From positions 1 to 40,161 of the forward strand of contig CAICTM010000997.1 in NCBI GenBank assembly GCA_903772945.1: a stretch of 40,161 nt of DNA. The letters are read 5' to 3'. The translations under genes and the position numbers were made by a program. Shown piece by piece: positions 28,104 to 37,039 of this stretch; positions within the stretch are counted from its first letter, which is position 1; every line of letters begins with the position of its first letter. Source of the stretch: Seminavis robusta. Taxonomy: Eukaryota > Bacillariophyta > Bacillariophyceae > Naviculales > Naviculaceae. A model generated the notes under the pieces. That model was not told where the DNA came from. It ran no database searches and was given only the letters and a program-made list of their open reading frames with translations.

Positions 28104-30062
28104 ATGCAGGTCACTATTCCCGAGTTCTACATCGCCCTGGTCCTCTCCGAAGGGGGAGAGCCCAGCCCCGCTGAATACGAAAACCTGCGATTAGCTACCT
28201 GCAAACACCTCCTTGAGCGGCTCTCTGCGGCATACTCCAACATTGGCAAAGTCGATCTGAAGTTCCTTGCCACAGAATTCGGAACCAAGAAACCAGATCC
28301 AAAGTTTCAAGTGTTTGTGGAGGCCGAAGCAACCATCTCCTGCTCGGGAACGCAGCCAAAAGCGCAGGACATCCTCGAAACTCTCCTTGGGACCTTTGAT
28401 CGGGACTTTTTGTTGAGGTCGGTCCGCCTGTTGGAAGGTTCGCCGTTTGCCTCTGCGGTGGAGGTACAAGCACGCCGTTTGAAGAGGCCCACCGCTGGTG
28501 GGAGTGTGAAGGCGCCCGCGTTTTACATGGCTTTTGTCTGCTCTCGGAAACCAAGTGTGAATCCGTCGTCTCAAGAAAAGGAACGCTTCCTTCAGCTCAC
28601 ACAGGAAGAAGCCATCCGCCAGTTGAGGAAACAGTACGATACAGACTTTGACGAATTGTCGCTTTCGATTGTCAAGACCGAGATCAATGAGAGCGCTGGC
28701 AAGCCAGAGCCGCAGTATAATCTTTTCGTGCAATTTGAGGCCACTGCCAAGTTCTCACAAAACACCCCAAGTCCAAACGAGCTTTTCCAAGGGTTGGGGA
28801 GACTCGTCAATGCTGAATACCTCCAAGGGGTTCAGCGAGTCGGTGATTCCTTCATGACACTCACGACCATGGTGTTGCGCCTTTGCATCTTCACCGATGG
28901 TCCCGAACCCGAAGAAGACGAGGCCGAGGACGGCGAAGGCGCCGGTGGCGGAGGAGACGGGGAGGAAGAGCCTGATGTCGTCAATGTCCGCCTCGAATTT
29001 TTCGTTGCCCTGGTTGTGCGGACTTTGAGCACCATGCCCGAAGAGAGCGAGCTCGAAATGTTCGACGGTTGCATCACCAAGTTCTTCACCAGGGTCTTGA
29101 AGCGCGCTTTCCGAGGACGCTTCCTCGGTTTGGAGATTGTTGATAAAGACCCAGAGTTTGAAAAGGGCTGTCCCTTGCCCAGATTCAACATGCTGCATCA
29201 GTACCAAGTCAACCTCCAGTTTTATGATCCGGCGCCTGGTGAGTTCAAGATCCTGTCCAAGATCACACAGGGGAACGTTGGACCCTTGTTTGACGCCATC
29301 AAAAAGTTGGAGTCCGATGTATGGAGGCAGTCTGCCGAGGCGACCATGGGTCGTGCTGTGGAAAAGCCCCCCACGGATGTTGCGTTTGGTGGATCGATCT
29401 TCGAGGAGAAGAAGGAGGTCGAACCCGTGGTTGAGCCCGAGCCGGAGCCGAAGGCAGCCCCACCCCCGCCAAAGAAAGAACCAGAGATACCCGAAAAGCC
29501 GGTCGAAAAGACGCCTGTGAGGAAGTCGCCTTCGCCCCCGAAGAAAAAGCCAACGCCTCCCAAGAAAAAGCCAACGCCTCCCAAGAAAAAGGCCGTCGTG
29601 CCCAAAGCGCCTCCTCCAAAGCCGGTTGGGCCTCAGATTGTTTCGGTTCGTTCCTATGACATCTTTTCGGCTTACCAGGTTCGCGACAAGCAAATGGACA
29701 ATTTGAAAGTGGAGCCAACGGCTGGAGACTATGACGCGTTGGTGGACGCGACAAAGCGCTTTTACGTGAACCATTTGAAGACGGAATATGGTTCCAAGTT
29801 CCACCACATGGCACTCTCCGTTCGCAATGTCCCGCTCTGGGGAGCAGGAAAGCCGGACCATTGGTACAACGTTTACATTGACTGGGATATTGAAGTGAGC
29901 TTCGTCGTTGCTCCCGACGAGGACGCTCCCACCCGCTGGGAGTTGACCAAGACGTTGGTGTCGGCAGGATGCAACCAATATTTGAGATCGTATGTTCGCG
30001 GCCTGGAAGGGACCGCTTTTGCCCACACGAGCGCCGTCTTTACAAAACAAGTGGCCGTGTAA
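28104..30062 (+). CDS. Four-module repeat protein of unknown function
   Basis: 652 residues from the ATG at 28104 (MQVTIPEFYIAL). The frame opens at 27846, but the extra 86 codons are low-complexity and lack module features, and the A-rich leader ACAACAAAAATA fits a start at 28104. Four modules of about 120 residues (roughly 5-120, 135-255, 290-410, 525-650) share F-(Y/F)-x-A-(L/F)-V at the start, a central helix, a long strand with (K)-P-x-P-x-(Y/F)-N-x-(F/Y)-V-x-(F/W)-(E/D)-A, and a closing YL-x-x-V-R-x-L-x-G-(T/S)-x-F segment. Linkers are acidic (EPEEDEAEDGEG) between modules 2 and 3 and Pro/Lys-rich (repeated PTPPKKK) between 3 and 4. I recall such modules in diatom proteomes without an assigned function. 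There is no signal peptide or membrane segment. Confidence 0.82.
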   Translation: MQVTIPEFYIALVLSEGGEPSPAEYENLRLATCKHLLERLSAAYSNIGKVDLKFLATEFGTKKPDPKFQVFVEAEATISCSGTQPKAQDILETLLGTFDRDFLLRSVRLLEGSPFASAVEVQARRLKRPTAGGSVKAPAFYMAFVCSRKPSVNPSSQEKERFLQLTQEEAIRQLRKQYDTDFDELSLSIVKTEINESAGKPEPQYNLFVQFEATAKFSQNTPSPNELFQGLGRLVNAEYLQGVQRVGDSFMTLTTMVLRLCIFTDGPEPEEDEAEDGEGAGGGGDGEEEPDVVNVRLEFFVALVVRTLSTMPEESELEMFDGCITKFFTRVLKRAFRGRFLGLEIVDKDPEFEKGCPLPRFNMLHQYQVNLQFYDPAPGEFKILSKITQGNVGPLFDAIKKLESDVWRQSAEATMGRAVEKPPTDVAFGGSIFEEKKEVEPVVEPEPEPKAAPPPPKKEPEIPEKPVEKTPVRKSPSPPKKKPTPPKKKPTPPKKKAVVPKAPPPKPVGPQIVSVRSYDIFSAYQVRDKQMDNLKVEPTAGDYDALVDATKRFYVNHLKTEYGSKFHHMALSVRNVPLWGAGKPDHWYNVYIDWDIEVSFVVAPDEDAPTRWELTKTLVSAGCNQYLRSYVRGLEGTAFAHTSAVFTKQVAV

Positions 30063-30407
30063 TTAATAAGTGTTGTTAAACTTTATAAGGTGGATGTCTA
30101 TAGACTGTATGAAAAACATGTCTACGGGGGTGTAGCCGTCTTCTCATATACCACTCCCCCTTGTATGAATCAGAGTATAGCCAAGAATAAAGAGATCATG
30201 AAGATGTGGATAGCGATAATAGCCACGCAACATGAAAACCCCGCCCAACGTGCTCCTGTTTGCGCGCTAGCTTGCCAAAGCGAAGGGATAGGTCACGAAT
30301 GATGAATCTAGGCGTGAATGATGCAGATAGCAGCGTCACCAGTCAGTACGCTGCGTGCAATGCTAATTGTTGTTGTCGGTTTTGCAGTGCAGTGCAATTC
30401 TACAACA
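30063..30407. other. Convergent intergenic region
   Basis: The 345 bp between two convergent genes, with nothing recognised beyond an A/T-rich stretch after the 28104 gene. Confidence 0.45.
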
Positions 30408-32411
30408 TTACATTGTCATGCCGCTGAGAATGGTCGATCGAGGACTGCTGTGATTATACGGATTGGCAAACAGAGGCACCAACCCATAAATTTCCATGGC
30501 CGCCACGGTAAAGATCCCATCTTTATCCAGCGTCAGTGGTGGATTACCAAATGTCCCGCACGTATCCGTGGATCCACGAAAGAAATCATCTTCCAGTATA
30601 AATCCAAACGCCCCGGCACCACCCATGGCAATGACACTCTTTTCCCGATCGCATATTTGACAAAAGTCGTTGGATCCGGTCCATGGATAAATGGTCAGAG
30701 GCTTGTCCTCATTGTCGTCATGATTATTGTTGTTGCTGGTCACACCACCAGTGGTAGCAGGATGCGATGCAAAGAGAAAGGATACACCGTTTCCATAATA
30801 GGAGTGTCGTTGATGATATCCATCTTGTTCTTGCCAAGCATCCGACACGAATCCTCCCAATAGATATCCCGACGTGGTTTGCACGACCAGAATGGATTGT
30901 CGGTACGGAGCACACTTGTCGAGTAGGGTTCGAAAGGAATCTCCATCGCGACCAATGGAATATACTCGTTCCCATGCATTCATGTGTAGACATTCCGGGA
31001 CACCGTCCGTCACGAGCTGTTGAAACATGGCGTAACTGAGCAGGCGTGGATTGGTGGCCAAACAACCGAGTTCCGGTAGGATTTGCACGGGGACTACTTC
31101 ATCCTGTTTCTTCTCTTCCTCCTCAACGTCCATTGGCATGGTATCAATAATGGGGAGAGGACTCGAGGAAAGCCTCGTCAGGATCTGGGGTTGCGGTTCT
31201 TGTACCACAACATCATTGCTGTCAGAGGATGATGAATTTGTGGTCAACAATTCTTCTTGTCGATGCAAATGACGATGATGATGATGCTTGAGGAGTCCGG
31301 GATCCAATGGACAGAACAAGGCAGAACCCAAGCTAGCCAAGTCGTCATGATCCGGTTGATGTTCTTGGTCTTGCTCGTCGTCAAAGCTGCCACATTTAAA
31401 GTCTTCTCGTGTCTCTTCATCTTCGTCCAACGATTGCTGCTGCTGTTGATAATGCACTTCGGCAGCCGCTCGTAGAGTCAATAACGTTTGTGAGATTCGT
31501 TTGCGCGATGATGCTCTTCGACGTTGTTCCTGGACATTCTCGACGGCATGCACTACCGTCTCCAGCAACGACTGCATGGGATTGGTCGTGCCGAGGGTAG
31601 CATTGTGGGTGTCCTTGCAGGATGGCTGCGGTTGAGTAGCAACTGTCGCCATGCTCATGGCCACGGATACAGGTGCTTGCCAGCAGTGGTGTTGGACAGT
31701 GGTACTGGTTGTGCCGGCAAGCATTGTCGTATCGTCGTTGTTGCCACCGATGTTGCCGCTGCCACCAATGTCGTTCTTCATGTTGTGACGTTGCGCTGGT
31801 TCTGCAAATGCCGCGCTGCTGCGCCTCGACGAATTTTCCAAATTCAAAGGCCGGGACTTGACCGTTGCGGCTCTATCATCAGAACACGTCATCTGGCTCT
31901 TGGTCGGAGACTTCCATTTAGCGATGGTGTCGTCGGCGTATGCCAAATTTGGCAGTAGAGCCGGATTGCGCAGCATGCAAGATTCGATCCTGGTGACGCC
32001 ATGGATGTGGCTGTTGCTCATCGCATTGCTATTGATTGCCTCATGAGTGTTGCTCATGTTGATATTACTAGTAGTATCTGTAAGGCTACCGGTTGCCATT
32101 GGCGTTGGGGACGGAAACAGTGTCGACGCGTTGTTGTTGTGCGTGTTGGCAGCAGGAAATTGTGAACAGGCAAACTCTAACCCTGAATATCCACTCACTC
32201 GCCCCGCGCTAGAAGAAGCCACGACTGAATGTCTTTGGGAACGAGAATCAAAGGAAATCCCTCGACGATGATGTTTTGGGATGGCTGTGGGGTGACTTAC
32301 GGGAAACGAAAGATTCTCATCAGTGGCAGAGGAGAGATGCCACTGAAGAAGAGACTGATCGGAATGAAGACGGCGGTGTGGCCGACGAGGAAAGGTGGAA
32401 GCGATCATCAT
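30408..32411 (-). CDS. TLDc-domain protein with long disordered N-terminus
   Basis: 667 residues from the ATG at 32411, chosen because its context GCCACCATGATG is ideal. The frame continues upstream through a Met at 32513, giving a less protein-like leader. Residues 1-440 are low-complexity: Ser/Thr/Asn-rich, with a Q run, a His run (KHHHHRHLHR) and acidic patches. The TLDc domain spans about 457-645: LLSYAMFQQLVTDGVPE, W-E-R-V-Y-S-I-GRDGDSFRTLL, ILVVQTTSGYLLGGFVSDAW, SYYGNGVSFLF, LTIYPWTGSNDFCQICD, IAMGGAGAFGFILEDDFFRG, TFGNPPL and FTVAAMEIYGL. TLDc proteins (OXR1, NCOA7, TBC1D24 groups) bind or regulate the V-ATPase and protect against oxidative stress. The N-terminal disorder suggests a regulatory or interaction role. 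Single exon. Confidence 0.88.
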   Translation of the reverse strand: MMIASTFPRRPHRRLHSDQSLLQWHLSSATDENLSFPVSHPTAIPKHHRRGISFDSRSQRHSVVASSSAGRVSGYSGLEFACSQFPAANTHNNNASTLFPSPTPMATGSLTDTTSNINMSNTHEAINSNAMSNSHIHGVTRIESCMLRNPALLPNLAYADDTIAKWKSPTKSQMTCSDDRAATVKSRPLNLENSSRRSSAAFAEPAQRHNMKNDIGGSGNIGGNNDDTTMLAGTTSTTVQHHCWQAPVSVAMSMATVATQPQPSCKDTHNATLGTTNPMQSLLETVVHAVENVQEQRRRASSRKRISQTLLTLRAAAEVHYQQQQQSLDEDEETREDFKCGSFDDEQDQEHQPDHDDLASLGSALFCPLDPGLLKHHHHRHLHRQEELLTTNSSSSDSNDVVVQEPQPQILTRLSSSPLPIIDTMPMDVEEEEKKQDEVVPVQILPELGCLATNPRLLSYAMFQQLVTDGVPECLHMNAWERVYSIGRDGDSFRTLLDKCAPYRQSILVVQTTSGYLLGGFVSDAWQEQDGYHQRHSYYGNGVSFLFASHPATTGGVTSNNNNHDDNEDKPLTIYPWTGSNDFCQICDREKSVIAMGGAGAFGFILEDDFFRGSTDTCGTFGNPPLTLDKDGIFTVAAMEIYGLVPLFANPYNHSSPRSTILSGMTM

Positions 32412-32899
32412 GGTGGCCGTTGTGAAGATTTCAAAGAAAATGTGATGGGTGAGCGTGATGTCGCCCGATAATGACAATGGAGGGGCCTTCTGCTCCCAGA
32501 AGGCCTTTGCCATCCAGAATCCAGAACACTTTTGAACGAATCCTGAGCAGCACGCCACCAATCAGAACAAGGATATGCTTCTCCAATTGCTAAGGGGCGG
32601 AAGCATCAGTTTCATCGTCGGAGTTGAACAGCTTCTATCCTCTATTCTACTGTAGCTACAGTACTGTACTGCTAACGGTCTACTCTGAGTACCGGGTCTT
32701 GCCTATTAGTACATTGTGGCCAGTACGGTAGATCTAACCGATACTGCAAACGTAAACCGATGGTACGGTACCGGCAGATCTTGACACCGAATCTCGATGC
32801 GGCTTCATCCTATTAAGTCAGCGGGAGCTGCGATACCTCGGCAGAAAGACAAATAGAAGAAAGAGGATCGTGTTTGAGATTGCATCCTTCTTTCAAGGT
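32412..32899. other. Upstream region of TLDc gene
   Basis: Presumed promoter side of the TLDc gene. Contains GTAC/GGTACCGG words (about 32655-32775). No gene. Confidence 0.4.
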
Positions 32900-33060
32900 A
32901 GCCCTGGCGACAACACCCGACTTCGTCGAGTGTTGCCGCCCGGTATCATTCCCTCATTATAACCTTCTTTTTTATTTAAGCTAGCCCTGGCGACAACACC
33001 CGACTTCGTCGTGTGTTGCCGCCCACTATCATTCCCACATTGTAACCTTCTGTTTTATAT
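32900..33060 (+). repeat. Two tandem 83-bp units each with a strong hairpin
   Basis: Units start at about 32900 and 32983. Each contains GGCGACAACAC, then CGAC-TTC-GTCG, then GTGTTGCCGCC (32906-32940 and 32989-33023). The outer arms pair 10 of 11, the inner arms 4 of 4, and the loop is TTC. The units differ mainly outside the stem and at one stem-junction base (GTCGAG versus GTCGTG). A third, degraded start (TAGCATTGACGTTGCC) follows at about 33070. Possible structured RNA, protein-binding site or element terminus. Confidence 0.65.
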
Positions 33061-33290
33061 TAATTAAGCTAGCATTGACGTTGCCACGGGCTAACCCATA
33101 ATTTACAGCTATCATTCGATCGTGTAACTCTAAATTTACAACACCTGCTGGCTTATTGTGTTTTTGTCCTGAGTGCACTAACCTTAAATTACATTGATAT
33201 ATTCCTACCCCTAACTTTTATTGCACCTTCAATTTCCAGTTTTGCCAGCTTACATTATCTCTATCCTTATACCCTGGCTTCACCGGAATA
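33061..33290. other. AT-rich spacer, possible retroelement internal region
   Basis: No coding signal. It precedes the tandem repeat and polypurine tract and is probably the 3' noncoding interior of a decayed LTR element. Confidence 0.35.
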
Positions 33291-33386
33291 GGGGATCCCA
33301 CAGACAGGAAATGAGGGGGATCCCACAGACACAAAACGAGGGGATCCCACAGACAAAAACCAGGGAGATCCCACAGACAGAATATT
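33291..33386 (+). repeat. Four tandem copies of a GGATCCCACAGACA unit
   Basis: Units of 23-25 bp begin at 33291, 33315, 33340 and 33363. Each carries GATCCCACAGACA followed by an A-rich spacer. They lie about 100 bp before the polypurine tract. Confidence 0.75.
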
Positions 33387-33489
33387 TGCCATTAAAGGGG
33401 TAGAGGACTCAGGCACTTAACCTGCCGAGGTTATTATTATCTAAGAAGAGAGCATTAGGGTGGTAACCCGGCAATCAAATGTGCGTCCT

Positions 33490-34110
33490 AAGGGGGGAGA
33501 TGTAATCCCCCGTTGTCATGATCAGGATGCAAAACCTTCATGTTCGAATTGAATCCCTCAATTCACAACATATGAAATAAGCCAGTGGAGATGTGGAACC
33601 TGGGCAAAAAAGGTTTCACTGTAGAAGCAGATACCTCTACTAGCTAGCTGGAAGCAGATACCTCTAGTGCTTAGCTAGCGCTTAGCTAGCGCTTAGCTAG
33701 CTTGAAGTAGGCGCCCCTAGTAGCTAACTCGGTAGCTAGCTAGAAGCAGATACCCCTAGCTAGCAGCAGATACCCCTAGCTAGCTAGAAGCAGACTCCCG
33801 TAGCAAGCTAGAAGAAGATACCCCTAGCTAGTTAGAATACTAGTTATATAGCGTTAGAGTTTCCTTGTAGAAGCAGATACCCTATGATACATGTAAATAT
33901 AGCTTTAGCTGGTTTAAAAGCAGCACCCTAGCTTTCCTGGCATGTTTTATATTCTAACCCTACCCTTATACCTGCATGCTTCACCGGAGGAAACAGGAAA
34001 CACAATCAAAGAGGTTGAGGGCTCTGGCAGCAAGATTGCGGGGGTCAACCCTTATGAAACAACACCTTTCCTGTTGTCTCGTGAGGGATGATACGAAAGC
34101 AGGAATTCAT
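33490..34110 (+). mobile_element. LTR-type 3' end: polypurine tract plus LTR-like repeat
   Basis: AAGGGGGGAGA (33490-33500) is followed immediately by TGTAATCCCCC at 33501, the classic arrangement of polypurine tract and 5'-TG of a 3' LTR. The LTR-like body contains GTTTCACTGTAGAAGCAGAT, multiple GAAGCAGATACC / TAGCTAGC units (33632-33890) and CTAACCCTACCCTTATA. It is related in inverted orientation to 2080-2625. The 3' boundary with terminal CA was not determined, and no gag, pol or matching 5' LTR lies in the window, so it is a solo or truncated copy. Confidence 0.58.
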
Positions 34111-34444
34111 GTAAGTAACGACGTGCTCATACAGTATTGTAGTATTTGTGCGATGATTGTAGCTGCTAAACTACGATTCTATTATAACATAAAATCTAAT
34201 TGGATTTCTTTCCGTCCTTGGACGCACACAGAATGCACTTCTTTTCTCCCGGTCGACTTTTCATTCATGTTTAGCTTGCTACTAGTGGTGCTCCTGCTGC
34301 AAATAGAGAATCTTCCTCTCTTTAGTTCTCAGGTTTGTTGTTGTTGCACGGAGGACTGACCAAATAGCTAGCTAGCTAGATAAGAAGCTACACTGCTGCT
34401 CTCTCACTTATCTTGTTACCATGTCATTACACTGGAGCGTGCCT
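34111..34444. other. Intergenic, unassigned
   Basis: AT-rich DNA between the LTR-like segment and the palindrome array. Contains a GCTAGCTAGCTAG run at about 34368. It could be the rest of the LTR. Confidence 0.35.
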
Positions 34445-34831
34445 CGATTTAGGGTAGCGTTTTGAATATGGTAGAGTTTCCCTAAATTTTGGGTAGAGTT
34501 TGAAAACTCTACCCTATAGGGGCAGAGTTTGAAACTCTGCACTAATAATTAGGGTAGAGTTTGAAACTCTGCCTAACTAAACTCTACCCAATAGGGCAGA
34601 GTTTCAAACTCTACCCTAAATCCGAAACGGCCTACGTAGAAACACTACTCCTGTTTACGCAGTCCCGTTTGGAATTAGGGCAGAGTTTCAAACTCTACCT
34701 TAATTATTAGGGCAGAGTTTGAAACTCTACCCTAATAGGATAGAGTTTAGGGCAGAGTTTGAAACTCTACCCAAGATTTAGGGCAGAGTAACTCTGCCCT
34801 AAATCCGATTCGAAAATCCTACCCTAAATCG
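34445..34831 (+). repeat. Palindrome array bounded by terminal inverted repeats
   Basis: The 387-bp segment starts CGATTTAGGGTAG and ends CTACCCTAAATCG, perfect 13-bp terminal inverted repeats that extend imperfectly inward (TTTTGAAT versus ATTCGAAAAT). Inside are about nine near-perfect palindromes built on GGG(T/C)AGAGTTT and its reverse complement AAACTCT(A/G)CCC with one or two central bases. They lie at about 34491-34514, 34522-34540, 34551-34573, 34579-34602 (inside-out), 34595-34616, 34677-34698, 34709-34732, 34749-34772 and 34780-34800 (a shortened form). No ORF is present. A foldback or MITE-like element, or an array of sites for a dimeric DNA-binding protein, would fit. Confidence 0.78.
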
Positions 34832-35085
34832 TAGATGGTGACTGTTGCGGCACGATCCTAATTGATAGGTGCACTAACAGTTTATGTTGCCCTTACTACA
34901 CTTTCTTTAATCAACTGCGCATATTCCTACTGCTACAGTTACTCTCTTCATATTCCACCCCCTCATTAGAGCAACAGAGCCACTTTGCAGGAAGATCTCT
35001 GAATCTTCCACCCAACACAACGCCCAGCGGACGCAGCAGATCCCGCCTCTGTGCTGGGATTTCCGTCTTTCCGATTAATTACTCG

Positions 35086-35160
<75 letters not shown>
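35086..35160 (+). repeat. (TAC)25 microsatellite
   Basis: Uninterrupted TAC trinucleotide run in copy A. In copy B the equivalent run (about 38811-38855) is shorter and interrupted by ACTAACT units. Confidence 0.95.
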
Positions 35161-35162
<2 letters not shown>

Positions 35163-35192
35163 TGTTTATTTCCTGTCGCTGCTTGTAATCCC

Positions 35193-36347
35193 TTGTCCCC
35201 TTGGATTCTACAGGGCAACCCCTTAAAATTGTTCGAAGACCGATGCTCTTCCGAGCCTTCCATCATGAAGCCTTGTTTCTTCATTCATCACGTCTTCTTT
35301 GAGGATCGCTGGCATCCTGACGTGCGTCGTTTCACTGTTGACCAGGCTACTCATCTCAACAGCGAAGCCTATGGAGCTGCCATTGCTTGTACCTGGATGA
35401 GGACTAAGAAGAAGACGACCGTGTCTTCACCGATTCTACCACACAGGACTGCCTCAAGAACGATGACTCTAATGACCTTCTACCAGCTCTCCGCCGCGCA
35501 ATTATTCGCGACCTTAACTCACCTGTTCCACATATTAACACTTCCAGGCTAAGTGCAAGATTTTGAACCTCTTATCTTTTGTGCCCGACTCTCAGTTGAG
35601 TCTCCCAACACTGATCTGGTGCCTTTGACCGCGGGTTCATTTGCTGCTGCTCACAGTGATGTTACTGACTCCTTCCGTAATGGCTTCAACTATTCTCCTG
35701 TCACCACCATTTACATCTACACTGAGCACCTATGCCGTTGATGTCTTGACAAGAATGTCTACTGCTTGACCGACTTTTGCACTCGCAGACCCACTGTTGT
35801 TCTTCCTTCCTATACCAACATGTCTGACCGCAAAATTAATTATGTCAACCCAAACCCATCCCCTCCCATTATTCCTTCTCTGTCATCACCCATTCTGATT
35901 TCCTCATTTTCTCCATGCCAACCCGAGCCACCCTTGGATCCTGCAGCCTCACCATCTCCGGTTACTTCTCGATCATCCGACCCGTCCTCTGATCCCGCTG
36001 CATTGGCGCCTTTGGTCTCATCCAATTTATTTTGTCTCCACGGATTCTTTTCGAGACAGACATTTCTCCTATTTCCAATCACAGGAGGGTTTCTCGATCC
36101 TTCCTCCCAATTTTCTCCTGCCGACAATATTCGCTCTTGTTCTGCTGTTCCCTTGGTAAACTCCCTTCCTGATGATTACCCCACGATTGCCACCAATAAT
36201 CGCTCTGCCAACGATCAACGCCTCGATCCCAATACACTCCACTATGACACTAACTTCGACTATTACTACAACAACAATGACAATTGCTACCTGTACGACG
36301 AAACCACCAAATGCTTCACTGATTCGTACGGCAATTCTTATTGCTAA
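35193..36347 (+). pseudogene. Decayed ORF in copy A
   Basis: One frame carries a protein-like reading from 35193 to 36347, interrupted by TAA at 35550 and TGA at 35739. Parts include FFEDRWHPDVRRFTVDQATH, a stretch PLTAGSFAAAHSDVTDSFRN, a Pro/Ser-rich section near 35860-36000, and a Tyr/Asn-rich end, NNNDNCYLYDETTKC. At about 35420-35560 a neighbouring frame also looks coding (DSNDLLPALRRAIIRDLNSP), so there is probably a frame change as well. No family is recognised; a retroelement gag-like protein is possible because the region is duplicated and stands next to LTR sequence. The same stops are present in copy B, so decay came before duplication. Confidence 0.55.
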
Positions 36348-36467
36348 TTCCTACCTCCGGTATGCATTCCATTCCTTTCCCACATTCTTTTTCTGTTCTG
36401 CTCCTCTCACAACTGGTCTTCTTCTTTCACGCCTTTTTGATCCCAAATGCTATCCCATTCCAGATCA

Positions 36468-37039
36468 AAGCAAGGTCCAAACCAAGGTGTTTCTGCATCA
36501 GTTGGTGCGCAGCGCTTGTTCTGTTGCAATGTGAGATTGCTATATCCACAGATTTGAATTTTTATTGCAGTAAGAGGCACATCAAACTCCTTCTTTGATG
36601 ATGCCATGGCTGCAAGCTAGCTAGCCACACTACTGCTAATCTTGTACTAGCTAGCCCACTGGCTGGTGATTTGGATTCTTTGTGCTGGGAGAACCGCCCG
36701 CTTACCCATCGGGATATAGTTTATGGTACCAAGAGAGGTGTTTGCCTTCCCGAAAAGACGGTCCAAAAAGTGGATCCCAAATCGTGAAGCAGGCAGTCTT
36801 GCCGGGCGGGCCTTCGTTGCATGCCCATGTGGAACACACAATCCCGATTCCAATCACTGCACGCATTCTTGGAAGAAATTACGTCACGGATCGGGATCGT
36901 GCTGGTTGGCGTTTGGTACCTGCACGCAATGTCGATTCTAGCACTACCTAAAAATGCGCTTCTTAGATGTGTGAAGCCATGTCGAGAAAGTAGGATTGGA
37001 GCAGGGGTTTTGTTGAATACATCTACTCATACCGGTACT
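36468..37039. other. Spacer between copy A and the Cys-rich gene
   Basis: The start is probably still repeat sequence. ORFs at 36682-36951 overlap in three frames; one reads ACPCGTHNPDSNHCTHSW, which hints at a Cys/His-rich protein, but no start or continuation is convincing. It may hold the first exon of the following gene. Confidence 0.35.

Larger units (their letters stand above)
34873..36467 (+). repeat. Direct repeat copy A (second copy at 38581-end)
   Basis: Starts at ACTAACAGTTTATGTTG and matches 38581 onward for at least 1.6 kb in the same orientation. From about 35162 the two copies differ at only about 1-2 percent of bases. The first 290 bp differ much more, with many single-base indels and different (TAC)n lengths. 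The true 3' limit is unknown because copy B runs off the window. Confidence 0.88.

Noticed and set aside
28755..30050. 431-codon ORF on the minus strand
   Set aside because: Antisense of the four-module protein. Its RRWLFLG-type repeats simply mirror the PKKKPTP repeats on the coding strand.
32412..32561. Longer N-terminus for the TLDc protein
   Set aside because: The upstream frame begins at a TTG. The Met at 32513 lacks good context, whereas GCCACCATG at 32411 is strong.
33291..33386. Possible CRISPR-like array (four GATCCCACAGACA repeats)
   Set aside because: Units are only 23-25 bp, spacers are A-rich and about 10 bp, and the genome is eukaryotic. It is a simple tandem repeat.
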